NCBI RefSeq assembly: GCF_963678975.1
Contig: NC_089279.1
Location: forward strand, 31,026,660-31,090,659
Source of the DNA: Dysidea avara
Taxonomy: Eukaryota; Porifera; Demospongiae; Dictyoceratida; Dysideidae
DNA length: 64,000 nt
Direction: 5' to 3'
Shown here: in pieces, positions 12,202 through 22,849 of the stretch
How positions within the stretch are numbered: position 1 is the stretch's first letter
Layout of the letters: each line of letters begins with the position of its first letter
The notes under the pieces: generated by a model
Told to the model about the DNA's origin: nothing
The model's input: only the letters and a program-made list of their open reading frames with translations
Databases searched by the model: none
Translations under genes and position numbers: made by a program

Positions 12202-12705
12202 CTAGCTCAGTACGTCGGTAACGAAGAGACGGTTGTTTCTTCCGTTTATCGTCCAATACTTGAACACAATACAGGAGCAGAATGATAGGTACCACACGAG
12301 GTCTAAAGATTGTTCTGGAATTATTTTAACAGATGCGCACCTTTTAACTGGTGGAGGCGTGCGCACAACAAACCATCTTTGATCATCAAAATCACGTGCG
12401 GTTTCTTTTTGACGGAAGTGATTGGATACTGACGCTAAGCAGTCTAACGCAGCCGGATTGTTGAAGAAAACTAGGGTTAAACATGGCGCAACATTGGCGC
12501 TACTCAATACCAATGATTGCGACGATACTTTCATGGAATTTGAGGGGTTTTCGGGTGCTTGGCAGCTGAGACGTAGTGGCGCTTGACTGAGCAGATCTAG
12601 ATGTGAAGGATACCATCGTGTCAAACACCTCAGATTGTTTTCGCCAATCGATACGGTGAAATACGTATTGTTTTTAATAACTGTTTTATGTATTATAACA
12701 GACAT
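12202..12705 (-). CDS. hypothetical protein, 167 codons
   Basis: An ATG-started frame of 167 codons that is not overlapped by a recognisable repeat. I see no signal peptide, clear membrane span, zinc-binding set or catalytic motif. The C-terminal part has a hydrophobic patch around LVWYLSFCSCIVFKYW. It could be an exon of a spliced gene or chance. It starts about 70 bp from plus-strand sequence with splice-like signals, so a shared promoter is conceivable but unproven. Confidence 0.25.
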   Translation of the reverse strand: MSVIIHKTVIKNNTYFTVSIGENNLRCLTRWYPSHLDLLSQAPLRLSCQAPENPSNSMKVSSQSLVLSSANVAPCLTLVFFNNPAALDCLASVSNHFRQKETARDFDDQRWFVVRTPPPVKRCASVKIIPEQSLDLVWYLSFCSCIVFKYWTINGRNNRLFVTDVLS

Positions 12706-13760
12706 TCCGGGTAGAGAGAACTACTGTCCTAGTCTGCTTTCTTCTGTTAGAACACTAAGCTGTGTGATGGTATGTACTCTTTGGTAAGTATAGTTGTGTT
12801 TTGGTTGGTAAGCCATGGCTGTTTTGTAGTGTAGTTTATTGGACCGTGCCCTTAGTGGATGATTTCAACCCAATATCTGCTATGTTGCTGGGATGCAATC
12901 GTACCATGGGCTGTTTGGCTGTCGTAAGGATTTTAGTTACCTACTATTCAAATTCATGGTAAGACTTGTTTTAGTGTAGCTTGATATAATTTAATGTGTT
13001 TCTCTGTGTACCAGTTGTCTAGCCAGCTTTCCAACAGTAGTTCAGTGCTATCAAATGATTTTACAGCATTAGCATCTCAATGGAATTTCCTTGCCACTAC
13101 TTGCAATAAGCTATCAAGTACTCAATAACTGAAACACCAGAGACTGTTAACAGAATCCTATGGCATTAAGCCAGTCTTTGGAAGCCAGTCTTTGGAAGCC
13201 AGATTGTTGCAAGCTGATCGTAGCAGTATGATGACCCCTCTGGCACGTGATGGCAGACATCAACCACAAAACAAACTCTTTACCTTACCCAGAAACTTAT
13301 AATGGATATTCCACTTTCTGCTAACGTCAAAGTCAACTTGTAAACAGTAGTAGCTGATGGACACGTGACTATGGTACGTGCTGATAGTGTAACTATTTTC
13401 TTTCCATTATGTATAGGCTTTTTCCAGGTGTTGTCGTGTTTGCAACAAAGAACTATTCACACAAGTAGTGTTCACATCTGGTACTTTGGCATGTGCTAGG
13501 TTAGTGTATAGTAATGTGCAGTTTGTGATACACTGTAATGTATGTTTTTCTTCAGGTTGAACTTGCTTTGCTTCGAACAGTTATTCAAGGTACATGTGTA
13601 GTGTGTAGCTGCATCATCTTACTTTTGTTATTGACAGAACTGGAACGTTGAAATACATGGAGCTAAGAATGTTGTGTAAAAGAATGAACAAGACATTTTT
13701 ATTGTGGAATTTTATGCATTTTAAATTATGCTCTCACGTGACAAAAACTGAATTCATTAT
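12706..13760 (+). other. possible degenerate spliced gene
   Basis: Several splice-like signals occur in order on the plus strand: a GTAAGACT donor near 12958, CAG acceptors near 13014 and 13554, a GTACATG donor near 13590, and a TTGACAG acceptor near 13638. Between them are short open stretches rich in Ser, Leu and Gln; the exon at 13557 reads VELALLRTVIQ. The frames contain stops between exons, and I do not recognise a family. It may be a small real gene whose exons I cannot join, or a relic. Confidence 0.2.
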
Positions 13761-14040
13761 CGGACACAGCGGCCCGCGCGTAGGATCCTGCGTGACCCTT
13801 TAGGCTCATTGGCGGACACCGGATAGGTGCTTACGGAGAACTAGGCGGTTTATTGATGGCACCGTACGGATTTCTTCGCGGGTGAGACGCGTACATCCGC
13901 GTACAAGTGGTCCCAAACGGGGTACTAACAGTAGTCCGCGTACGCCTACGCGGATAACCGCATCTCAACCGTCTGCTCCCACTACGCGGTGTCTAATCCC
14001 CTTGGTACGTTGTCCGCAATCAAGGTGCGTTATTCCTGTG
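13761..14040. other. CG-rich non-coding patch
   Basis: A block with many CG dinucleotides (for example GTCCGCGTACGCCTACGCGG) in an otherwise AT-rich window. It sits just inside the right arm of the giant inverted repeat. A smaller patch with the related string CCACTACGCGG lies at 8430 inside the left arm. No reading frame or RNA fold was recognised. Confidence 0.4.
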
Positions 14041-14149
14041 TAATACAATAATTATACTAGCTAGCTATACTAATAATCAGAACTATAGTCATTTAACATA
14101 AAGTTTGTTGCTCTTCTCTGGACCTGCTCAATAAGTGTGATGTCCTTGA

Positions 14150-14944
14150 CAGGGGCGGATCTAGGATTTGTAAGGGGGGGCTCAGCAAAAGCATGCTGGA
14201 ACTAGAGGGGGCTGGGGGCATGGCCCCCCTCCCCCAGGAAATTTTGAAAAACTAGATGCCAAAATACTGCAATTTGGAGACATTCCCACATAAAATTCAT
14301 AATATTTTTTGCCTCTAGATTATATATACTACCTTTAGATTATAGGTATGGCTCTCTGACGCATTTTGCTAATGGAAAAGTTTGGGTAGGTACAGACAAC
14401 CAAGTACATGATGCACCCCTCTCACAACTGCACAACACTGAATAGGTGCATGTTAGAATAATAATGTTGAAAGTGGAAAATTTTGAAATTTTAACAATAC
14501 AAGATTGAATCTGAGAGCATTTTCAATGGAAATTGTGTACCTGAATTAAGTATTGTCAAACATATTAACTACACAAGTGGATGAATGAAGCCCTTTAAAC
14601 AGACCAATACACTTCATTGTATGTATAGGTGTAGGCAGATTTGGAAAAATTTCATAACAGAACCTACCACATGTTTCCAGTGAATGTTCTATTAGAGTAG
14701 TTAGCTGACTGCTCTATTAGAGTATCTCGATCTTGTACACCTCCAATGCTGATCCAGGTCCTTGTTGCATAAACTTTAGCATAAATCCACTGATAATACC
14801 TTGGAAAGATGTTTATAAGGTGGTTTTATGAGTATTTGTATTATTAGTGATCATATAATTATGCTAAGACAAAATTTCATTATAATTCTCAGCATATTGA
14901 TCAAGTAAAGCCTAAATATGAAGGGGCGCTTCAGCCCCCCTCTG
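14150..14944. mobile_element. CAGGGGCGGATC-family MITE, copy 2
   Basis: A 795-bp counterpart of 7377-8171 in the opposite arm, with the intact end CAGGGGCGGATCTAGG at 14150. It is flanked by cttga at 14145-14149 and 14945-14949, the complement of tcaag. Because both arms carry it at the same site, it inserted before the arm duplication. Motif copies TCTATTAGAG lie near 14687 and 14712. Confidence 0.85.
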
Positions 14945-14949
14945 CTTGA

Positions 14950-15484
14950 TATGGTTAGGTTTCCAAATCACTGAACCGTATATAACTTGCAATCTCACTA
15001 AGGAAATATACAAAGTTCTCTTGGCTGTCATTGTTTGATGTTTGCTAAAGCTGCGATGGAACAGTCCTAGCATTCTGTAGGTCTTATGTTTTTGTAGTGT
15101 TGATCCCAAGATAGGTCTGATGATATTATAATTCCGAGATTTTTATGTGAACTATTTGTTAAAACCTGTGTGTCAGCTATTTTGTAATTAGTGATGACTT
15201 TTGCATTAATATAAGTGGATACTCTTTCGATTAAAGGACATATTATATCTCATACTCCACAAAGTTGCTGAGTCTAAATCATTTTGAAACAGTGAAATAT
15301 CTCCAGGACTACAAACAGTATTATAAATCTTGGTGTCGTCAATGAATAGTAACGTTTTACTGATGGTAACACAAGACGGTAAATCATTCATGTAAATAAT
15401 GAAGAGTAGAGGTCCCAAAATACTCCCTTGGGGAACCCCAGATAGAACCGGCAAGGGGGTAGATAATGACTGACTGCATGCCAA
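14950..15484 (-). pseudogene. LINE reverse transcriptase fragment, right arm
   Basis: Same fragment as at 6182, in the opposite orientation. From 15484 downward it encodes the SGVPQGSILGP block and FIDD, then after a frame change the thumb pattern ending VIWKPNHIK at about 14950. The C-terminal continuation lies beyond the MITE, at 14111-14144. It lacks endonuclease, fingers and the first catalytic aspartate, so it is inactive. Confidence 0.85.
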
Positions 15485-16381
15485 AGCTGTAGCTACATTG
15501 ATTAGTTATACATAGCTGCAATCACATGATTTACTCTATATAGCTAGAGATAGTATTTTATCATTAAGTACGGTAGTACTTAATGGTAGGGATCGTCAAG
15601 GTTCACGATTTCCCGCCAAAAAATTACGCACCAAAAGCAGACTTGCAAAACCATCTCGGCGATTCAGCAGTATTGTATTACAAAAGTGAAGCACGATTTC
15701 GCCTTCAAAACGGCACGAAATGCATCCTATGAGTTTCCACGAATTTGAAAAAAAATTCTATCTGATCGAATTTTCTAGTGATTGACTCCCTAACTGATGC
15801 CTTCAGCCAGGCCTAGCGGGAAGATGGCAACAGCTACAGTCCTACTTCTTGCATGAAAACGGCTCGCTTTACCTATAGATTAAACCTTTCCTACACCGAT
15901 AGAAATACAATCCTTGCGCTAGGGTCTTACCTTTCATCGTTCTTTAATGTCGCCATCGTCCTGGACTCACTACAGGTAGTGTTAATAACTCCACAAATGG
16001 CTTCAATGTACGGCGCCGTCCGTTTCAATAAGAGTGCTCGCTAAATAGAGTAATCATAATCTTCGCGGTAAAATATTCGAATACACGTGGTTGAAAGTTC
16101 GAAGTTGATTTTGAGCAGTAAGAGCGAGCTGTTCACAATCGGGAAGCTTTGTACGTGTAAGTGAATATATTTAGCGACTTATATCTTTTGTTTCTGGTTA
16201 AGTTAACCGGCAAAATTAATATTGCTTGCGTTTGTAAACGCATTTCTTTGCTGTAAACAACGTATCTACCTCAAGTATTTGAGCGATATTAGAAATAATT
16301 CGTAGCAAAATAGCGTTATCTAAGGGTATTGTGGTTATTATTGCTTTATGTGTTTTCTCTGAGGCAATATTGGGTGCGGCA

Positions 16382-16855
16382 ATGCTTTCGAAGGAAACGG
16401 CGCGGGATATTAGAAAGAAGGAGAATAACAGGGCGTACTATGAAGCTCATAGAGAGTCTATACTCTCAGAGAGAAAGGACAAGTACAGCAGTGAATGTCG
16501 ATCACAGCGTCATGCTAATGAGTGCTACAAAAATGTAACAGCGTCGCGTGAGAAATCAGCTGAAGCCACCAAAATATCATTTAACAAAGATTTGGCAAAG
16601 TCTCGCATTGAGTCAGCGGAAAGGCAAAGGGAATACTACCATCAAGTCTTGGAAAAGTCTCGCACTGAAGTTGCAAAAAAGAAAAGGGAACACTACCATC
16701 AAGACTTGGAAAAGTCTCGTATGGATTCTGCAGAGAGCACTAAAGAACATTACCACAATGATGTTGCCAAATCCCGTGCTGCTACTAGATCCTCAACCAG
16801 CAAGTACTACTTTTCTAATATTGAGAAACTGTGCAAAGAATCTAAACACAGGTAA
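16382..16855 (+). CDS. KSR-YY repeat protein, first exon
   Basis: Encodes a highly charged protein beginning MLSKETARDIRKKENN with repeated EYYHQ...LEKSR units. The first ATG is at 16382; the frame to 16331 opens with GTG. The exon ends in CACAG followed by GTAATG. An acceptor TTGCTATAG lies at about 16919-16926. A spliced product would then continue with about 45 codons including CSAIVYICRTVLLHC before a stop. The following frame, 17022-17345, holds SEPYYYETAYKFSAPEE, which may be a further exon. Function unknown; probably transposon-derived, by analogy with similar repeats, but no enzyme domain is present. Confidence 0.45.
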   Translation: MLSKETARDIRKKENNRAYYEAHRESILSERKDKYSSECRSQRHANECYKNVTASREKSAEATKISFNKDLAKSRIESAERQREYYHQVLEKSRTEVAKKKREHYHQDLEKSRMDSAESTKEHYHNDVAKSRAATRSSTSKYYFSNIEKLCKESKHR

Positions 16856-16926
16856 TGTTGTTTCACTTAATTCCTTAATTAATTTTATTTTCCCGTCACT
16901 TTTATGTATTCTTTCTGTTGCTATAG

Positions 16927-17345
16927 GTACTTGCTTAAGCCGCCAACTGAATCTCAAATGCATTCGTGTGTGGATAGCATGATCGAGGGTCTCTTGCAGC
17001 AGAAGGAAACATGCTCTGCAATTGTTTATATTTGCAGAACTGTTTTACTCCATTGTAGATGAAATGTCACTTACCACCAGGAAAACGACTACTTGTAGAA
17101 TAGTATCCAGAAAGCTCATGCATGAAGCACTGTCAACTAGGAAAACCAGTGTTGGGGTACTTTTAAGAAGTCTTAGGAAAATTTCAGGTATCCAACTAGT
17201 CAGTGAAGATGACTTGGAAATACAATTACACTCTTCAGCTTCTGAGCCATACTACTATGAGACTGCCTACAAGTTCTCAGCTCCTGAAGAGGTTACAATT
17301 GTTGAACATGATAACAGATGTCTTGTGACCATGCAATGTTTGTAA
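16927..17345 (+). CDS. possible downstream exons of KSR protein
   Basis: Starts at the acceptor after a 71-bp putative intron. The first segment reads YLLKPPTESQMHSCVD in the frame that continues the KSR exon, and stops near 17060. A second open frame then covers the rest, up to a stop at 17345; no ATG marks its beginning. An extra intron or a frameshift could join them. There is no known domain, but two Cys pairs hint at a metal site. This segment is absent from the left arm. Confidence 0.3.
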
Positions 17346-17368
17346 AAAGTACACAAACAAGTGGAAGA

Positions 17369-17620
17369 AAAATTAGGAATTTTCAATATGAGTAGGGATC
17401 AAAGTAATAAAAAGTACTGAAACAAAAGAGATTATCTACCACCTGAAGTCATGCTAGTACACACGTAATCCCTACTTCAGTTGCCAAGATTTAAGATATA
17501 ATGGCACTGAAGTAGGGATTACGTATGTACTAGCATGAATTGTGGTGGTAGATAATCTCTCTTGTTTCAGTACTTTTTATTACTTTGATCCCTACTCATA
17601 TTGAAACTTCCTAATTTTTT
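17369..17620. mobile_element. foldback element with 112-bp arms
   Basis: Near-perfect palindrome with arms 17369-17480 and 17507-17620 and a loop of about 26 bp. The arms share AGTAGGGATCAAAGTAATAA and its complement. Either strand transcribed would form a long hairpin. It has the shape of a foldback MITE. No clear target duplication was found. Confidence 0.85.
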
Positions 17621-17883
17621 GTTTCATATGTTGTCTATACATGTACTTGTAGCTACTGTTTTATTAAACTGATGCTATAGCTACATAGCCAAATCACAGC
17701 ACAGTTTAGCAGTTATAGTTGAATGCCAGTGAATGGCTTGATTTCCTCCATCAACATGTATAATTATAGCATTAGTTGTATAGGTATGGCTGCTAGCTAT
17801 GATTATTAAAAGTGCATGCGCGCCTATATACTATAACACTACGTACGTTGCACATGACTTTATAAAGGGGGACATATTAACCG

Positions 17884-17999
17884 GGGAAACACATATCACT
17901 GACTTGTAGGTCTCTAGCGAGTTAGTGATATGTGTGCGGGGAAACACGGATCCCTAAGGATATGTGTGCGGGAAACACGTTACCCGAGGAAACACATAT
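17884..17999. repeat. clustered GGAAACACATATCACT repeats
   Basis: Four partly overlapping direct and inverted versions of GGAAACACATATCACT and AGTGATATGTGTGCGGG. An inverted pair of 12 bp (ACACATATCACT) flanks a 26-bp loop at 17889-17938. A related string lies at 4752-4785, outside the left arm of the giant inverted repeat. These look like eroded element ends. Confidence 0.55.
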
Positions 18000-18360
18000 C
18001 ACTGTGACACCGGCACAGAGTTGCTTTCTTAAAAAAAAACAGACAAAGAGATACGAAGTTTCGAATTCAAACTGCCTTACCACCCAGGGCATGAGAAGCC
18101 AACTCTTCCTCATAGTGTTTCGATATGGTTGGGTGCATAGTCTGTCTATGCTGTTAGTTTGGAAAAGATCTGAGACTTCTCACTATCTGGGTGACGAACG
18201 TAAAGATTTTCTACAGCATCAAAGAATCGTGTCGCGCTTTTTAGCCATTTCCAGCACTTCTGCAGCCACAACAATCACCAATTATAAACTAAAACTATGG
18301 CAAAAGATGTCCCTGAACGTTTGGTAGCAGCGGTTGTCAATTATTATTTCATCCACGACT

Positions 18361-19446
18361 TCCACGCCTCGCTCTAAATTTAACGAAAATGAAAAGACAA
18401 ATCATAAGAATTTCTGGAAATACATAAAGAATATTCGTAAAGACCAACATGGTATACCTCCTTTAAATGAAAATGGTAATACTATCAACAGCTCTAAAGA
18501 AAAAGCTACTGTTCTAAACAACAAATTTCAGTCTGTATTTACTCAAGAGAATACCACTGACATACCAAACTGCGACAGCACTCCACATCCTATAATTCCA
18601 GATATTGCAGTTTCATGTGATGGTGTATAAAACCTCCTCGAAACTCTAGATCCAAGTAAGGCATCTGGTCCTGACAACATCCCTACCAGGATTCTAAAAT
18701 TTTGTGCAAAAGAGATTGCTCCAATTCTAACTGTTATCTTTATCCAGTCCCTAACATCTAGACATATACCAAATGATTGGCTAAAAGCCAACATAACACC
18801 TGTGTTTAAAAAGGGGGATAGAAGCAACACCAACAATTACCGGCCAATTTCACTAATTTCAGTTTGTTGCAAGATATTAGAACATATTATGTATCACCAC
18901 ATTGCAGAGCACCTCAACACCAACAACATATTAATTGACGAGCAATTTGGCTTTAGAGCAGGTCATTCATGTGAGGCTCAGCTCATATCTGTTGTTGAAG
19001 ACGTACAATTGGCCATGGACAATACTTCCCAAGTAGATATGATTTTCATTGACTTTAGGAAAGCATTTGATATAGTTCCGCATTGTAGACTCTTAAACAA
19101 ACTTTCTCACTATGGGATTCAAGGTACAACTTATGACTGGATAAAGATTTGGCTGACTCAGCGAACACAGCGTGTTGTTGTGAATGAACATGATTCAAAT
19201 TTTGTGCAAGTTCAGTCAGGTGTTCCCCAAGGAACTGTTCTTGGCCCATTGATGTTTTTGCTCTACATTAATGACATCAAGTGTGGCATCTCATCCCATT
19301 TCAAACTTTTTGCAGATGATTGCATATTATATCGAACTATCAATAGTCAGCAAGATCAATTATTATTACAACATGACCTCAACATTATATTAAAGTGGAC
19401 TGAAACTTGGTTAATACACTTCCAAGTGTGTGGTACTTACCTGTAG
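18361..19446 (+). pseudogene. LINE linker and reverse transcriptase
   Basis: Non-LTR (CR1/jockey-like) reverse transcriptase. The linker carries FWKYIKNIR. One nonsense codon at 18628-18630 breaks the frame just before the conserved LLETLDPSKASGPDNIP block. The RT then runs from 18640: NNYRPISL, first catalytic Asp in FIDFRKAFD, SGVPQGTVLGP, and the catalytic FADD at about residue 170 counted from 18802. The frame shifts near 19440. The endonuclease is missing, so the copy is 5'-truncated. It sits between the ends of a TIR element. Confidence 0.9.
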
Positions 19447-20092
19447 TAGACTAACATCCTCCTCTACTTTCAACTATACTATCAGAAATTACTTTTTGCA
19501 GCGAGTTACCCAACACCCTTATTTAGGAATTCTCTTAGACTCAAAAATGTCATTTACACCTCATATCAATCAAGTTATCTCTAAAGCAACAAGGATGCTA
19601 AACTTTGTTAAACGTAACCTTTATAGATGTTCTGCAGAAACTAAATGTTTAGCCTACACCAGTATAGTGAGACCACTGTTGGAGTATGGATCGGCAGTAT
19701 GGGACCCCTACTTGCAGAAGGAGATACAAAGTATAGAAATGGTACAACGACGTGCTGCTCGTTGGGTCAAGTCAGACTACCGATATAACAGTAGTGTTAC
19801 ATCTATGATAGCAAATCTACAATGGCCATCACTTCAACACCGACGATATGTGACTAGATTAAAAGTCTTCTACAACATTGTTTACTCCTCATCAGTCTTA
19901 ACAGTCCCAAATTATTTCAATAACACCACATATCCCACCCGCCACCACCACCCCTTCCATTTTGAGATTCCGTTTGCTAGAGCAGATCATTATAAATTCA
20001 GCTATTACCCCAAATCTATCCGCGATTGGAACAATTTACCAACTGACACAATAGAATCCCAATCTCTACAAGTATTTTTAGATAAATTATAA
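19430..20092 (+). pseudogene. LINE RT thumb and C-terminal region
   Basis: Continues the reverse transcriptase in another frame: YLGILLDSKMSF, RPLLEYGSAVWDPY, VQRRAARWV and the final WNNLPTD block, all usual for CR1-like LINEs. It stops at 20092 with no further domain. A short 3' untranslated tail follows, ending in the TAATCA repeats. Confidence 0.85.
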
Positions 20093-20159
20093 CTGACTCT
20101 TATCTATCTGATTTGTAATGTTTTTCCTTACCTGAACATATCAGTTGTAACTGTGTTTT

Positions 20160-20190
20160 CAGTAATCATAATCATAATCATAATCATAAG
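20160..20190. repeat. (TAATCA)n LINE 3' tail
   Basis: Four to five copies of TAATCA close the LINE. The same hexamer tail ends the LINE at 57474-57497, so the two belong to related 3'-tail types. Confidence 0.85.
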
Positions 20191-20760
20191 CTATGCATCA
20201 AGGGAGGCAGCAAAATCGTCCAAATTTTACTTCACCTCTCACGCTCCAAAGTTAGCTTCAAATCTTCACTAGATCACCCTACATCACATCACCATTATGT
20301 TGCAAAACATCCAAAAACAAACCGAAAAAGCACAAAATCTTTCATTTTTGATTCGAGCTGGGTGGAGCTCCTGGTGAGCTGCTGGTATACTGCATCATAT
20401 GAAATCACAGAAAAGCCAACTGCTACTACTACCAAACGTTTTGATCCATCATGTATCATCATTCTAAACAAAATTGAGTTACAAGTGTGACATCAGAAGT
20501 ACTGGAAAGCACTTTGGTACCATAGAAAGAATCCCTTGAAATGACGCACGAAAATTTTGACGTCCTTCACCCAGATGGTGGGAAGTCTCAGATCCTTTCC
20601 AGAATAACAGCATAGACAGTCTATGCATCCAACCTTATCACATCACTATGAGGAAGAGTTGGCTTTTCTTGTCTTGGCTGGTAGGGTAGTTTGAATTCGA
20701 AAATTTGTGTTTCGTTTTCTGCTTTTTGAGAGAAAGCAACCCTACGCCGGGAACCCAGTG

Positions 20761-21194
20761 AATCATTTGCTTATTACTGTGCGTACTTTTTGACTACATT
20801 AAATCTAGATAATATCACGATAAGCAACAAGTTCTATCTTGTTCTTTGTGTGGAGCACGAAATTATAAAAATTATTTTGCATCTCACGAAATACTAAATT
20901 TAGGCATTCCAGTGTCCGAGATTTTTTAATTAAAAAATTCTCCGTATATTCCCCAATAGAACCCTGGCACAAAATAACAACTCGTGTTTAACTTGGGATT
21001 GCTCCGTCGTCCGAGCTCCAATGAGGATGAAAATCGCTGTGGGGTTTGTCCACATGCTGATCATCATGGAAATCTTAGTTTTATCCTGCGCGTTACATAT
21101 TAGTAAGTTTCGTGTTGTTTTGTAATCTTTTCAAGCCTTGTAATGTATGTAGAATACTTTAAAACCTTAAAAAACGTACTGTCGGATGGAAGGT
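20761..21194. other. no gene seen
   Basis: Intervening sequence without a recognisable frame or repeat structure. Confidence 0.4.
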
Positions 21195-22045
21195 CAGGGG
21201 CGGATCGGGGGGGGGGGGCATTGGGAGCTGAAGCCCCCCTTCATATTTAGGCTTTACTTGATCAATATGCTGAGTATTATAATGAAATTTTGTCTTAGCA
21301 TAATTATATGATCACTAGTAATACAAATACTCATAAAACCACCTTATAAACATCTTTCCAAGGTATTATCAGTGGATTTATGCTAAAGTTTATGCAACAA
21401 GGACCTGGATCAGCATTGGAGGTGTACAAGATCGAGATACTCTAATAGAGCAGTCAGCTAACTACTCTAATAGAACATTCACTCGAAGGATGTAGTTGGT
21501 TCTGTAATGGAATTTTTCCAAATCTGCCTGCACCTATACATACAATGAAGTGAATTGGTCTGTTTAAAGGGCTTCATTCATCTACTTGTGTAGTTAATAT
21601 GTATGGCAATACTTAATTCAGGTACACAATTTCCATTGAAAATGCTCTCAGATTCAATCTTGTATTGTTCAAATTTTCCACTTTCAACATTATTATTCTA
21701 ACATGCACCTATTCAGTGTTGTGCAATTGTGAGAGGGGTGCATCATGTACTTGGTTGTCTGTACCTACCCAACCTTTCCATTAACAAAATGCTTCAGAGA
21801 GCCATATCTATAATCTAAACGCAGTATATAAAATACCTACAGGCAGAAAATATTATGAGTTTTATGTGGAAATGTTTCCAAATTGCAGTGCTTTAGCATC
21901 TATTTTTCAAAATTTTCCTTGGGGGGCATGCCCCCAGACTCCCTAGTTCCAGCATGCAAATGGGAAGTGTGCTTTGCACACCTCTACCCAAGAGATTAGT
22001 ACCTTGAATTAGCCCCCCCTTTTATAAATCCTAGATCCGCCCCTG
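21195..22045. mobile_element. CAGGGGCGGATC-family MITE, copy 3
   Basis: An 851-bp element with ends CAGGGGCGGATC and GATCCGCCCCTG, flanked by aaggt at 21190-21194 and 22046-22050, a clean 5-bp duplication. Its interior matches 7377-8171, including the paired TCTAATAGAG motifs near 21437 and 21464. Near its right end it has about 40 bp not seen in the other copies. Confidence 0.9.
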
Positions 22046-22080
22046 AAGGTAGTCACTGATGCTTACTTTAAAGTGCGTAG

Positions 22081-22142
22081 TTACTTCACTCGGGTTAGCG
22101 ATTTTCAGCTCTTACTTCGCTCGGGTTAGCGATTTTCAGCTC
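22081..22142. repeat. 31-bp tandem duplication
   Basis: Two copies, start to start 31 bp, of a unit beginning TTACTTCRCTCGGGTTAGCG, differing at one base. Confidence 0.8.
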
Positions 22143-22443
22143 CAGAGTAATTTTCTGATGGCTGTGTCATCAGCTCAAAAGTATAAACCACTTCAAAGTC
22201 AGCATAACAATGCCATAATTGAAACCACAACTCCACCTTAGGTATTGTTGCATCATTGTGATACCTCCACTTTAGTTGTTTACCTTTATAAATTGTTAAC
22301 TTGATGGTTTTACTTGCTTGGGACAGCAACTTACCTATGGGTATACGCCATTGTATTGAGAAGTGTGCAGTAGGTGAAACATATTTGCTCACCACAAAGC
22401 ATACAAAGATCGCTGAGATCCGATACGATCTGAAGTTACTATT

Positions 22444-22821
22444 TTGCATTTTTTTAACCCGGGTTTGATGGACTTCTCTTTCCTACCACCCCCAGCACAG
22501 ATTGCAAGTGCTGGCCAACTGAACAAAATTAAGCAGAGAAATGGGATTCCACAGTCACTAAGTCCACTGACTGTGGAGTCCTGGTGTAAACACCAATGGA
22601 AGACCGTGCCCCACGAATACACTGAATTGCCGAGCGCAACAACGAAAAGCTCAGGCAACAATGCAGCCAACCCAGAACCACAGAATAATCATCTCCCCAC
22701 TTTTTGGCCAGAAGAGAAGCAAGTCGCTTATAAAAAAACAGTAGCCTCATGGGCTAAACCGCCGGTGGCAGCCAAAACAATTGGAGTGAAAGTGGCATGC
22801 TCCACTTCTCGAACCCTCTGA
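22444..22821 (+). CDS. hypothetical open frame
   Basis: 125 codons, Pro/Gln/Ser-rich with a tryptophan-containing C-terminal part (LPTFWPEEKQVAYKKTVASW). The composition differs from the surrounding AT-rich repeats, so it may be a real exon or a decayed element ORF. No domain is recognised, and the start is uncertain. Confidence 0.25.
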   Translation: MHFFNPGLMDFSFLPPPAQIASAGQLNKIKQRNGIPQSLSPLTVESWCKHQWKTVPHEYTELPSATTKSSGNNAANPEPQNNHLPTFWPEEKQVAYKKTVASWAKPPVAAKTIGVKVACSTSRTL

Positions 22822-22849
22822 CCATAAGCACGGGTGACCATCTGACCAT

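Larger units (their letters stand above)
14111..16860. repeat. right arm of giant inverted repeat
   Basis: Reverse complement of 4786-8210, minus the GTGAC MITE. It holds the CAGGGGCGGATC MITE, the LINE RT fragment (minus strand) and the KSR-repeat gene (plus strand). Its outer neighbour, 16861-17345, carries the rest of the KSR gene, which the left arm lacks. This arm therefore preserves the fuller structure. Confidence 0.9.
18000..20760. mobile_element. TIR element enclosing a LINE
   Basis: About 330 bp at the left (18000-18330) pair with the reverse complement of about 430 bp at the right end, with strong similarity over the outer 200 bp (for example AGCCAACTCTTCCTCATAGT). The ends read CACTGTGACACCGG and, reverse-complemented, CACTGGGTTCCCGG. 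The middle is a LINE copy with its own 3' tail. The simplest reading is a non-coding TIR element interrupted by a LINE. No clear target duplication at the outer ends. Confidence 0.75.
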
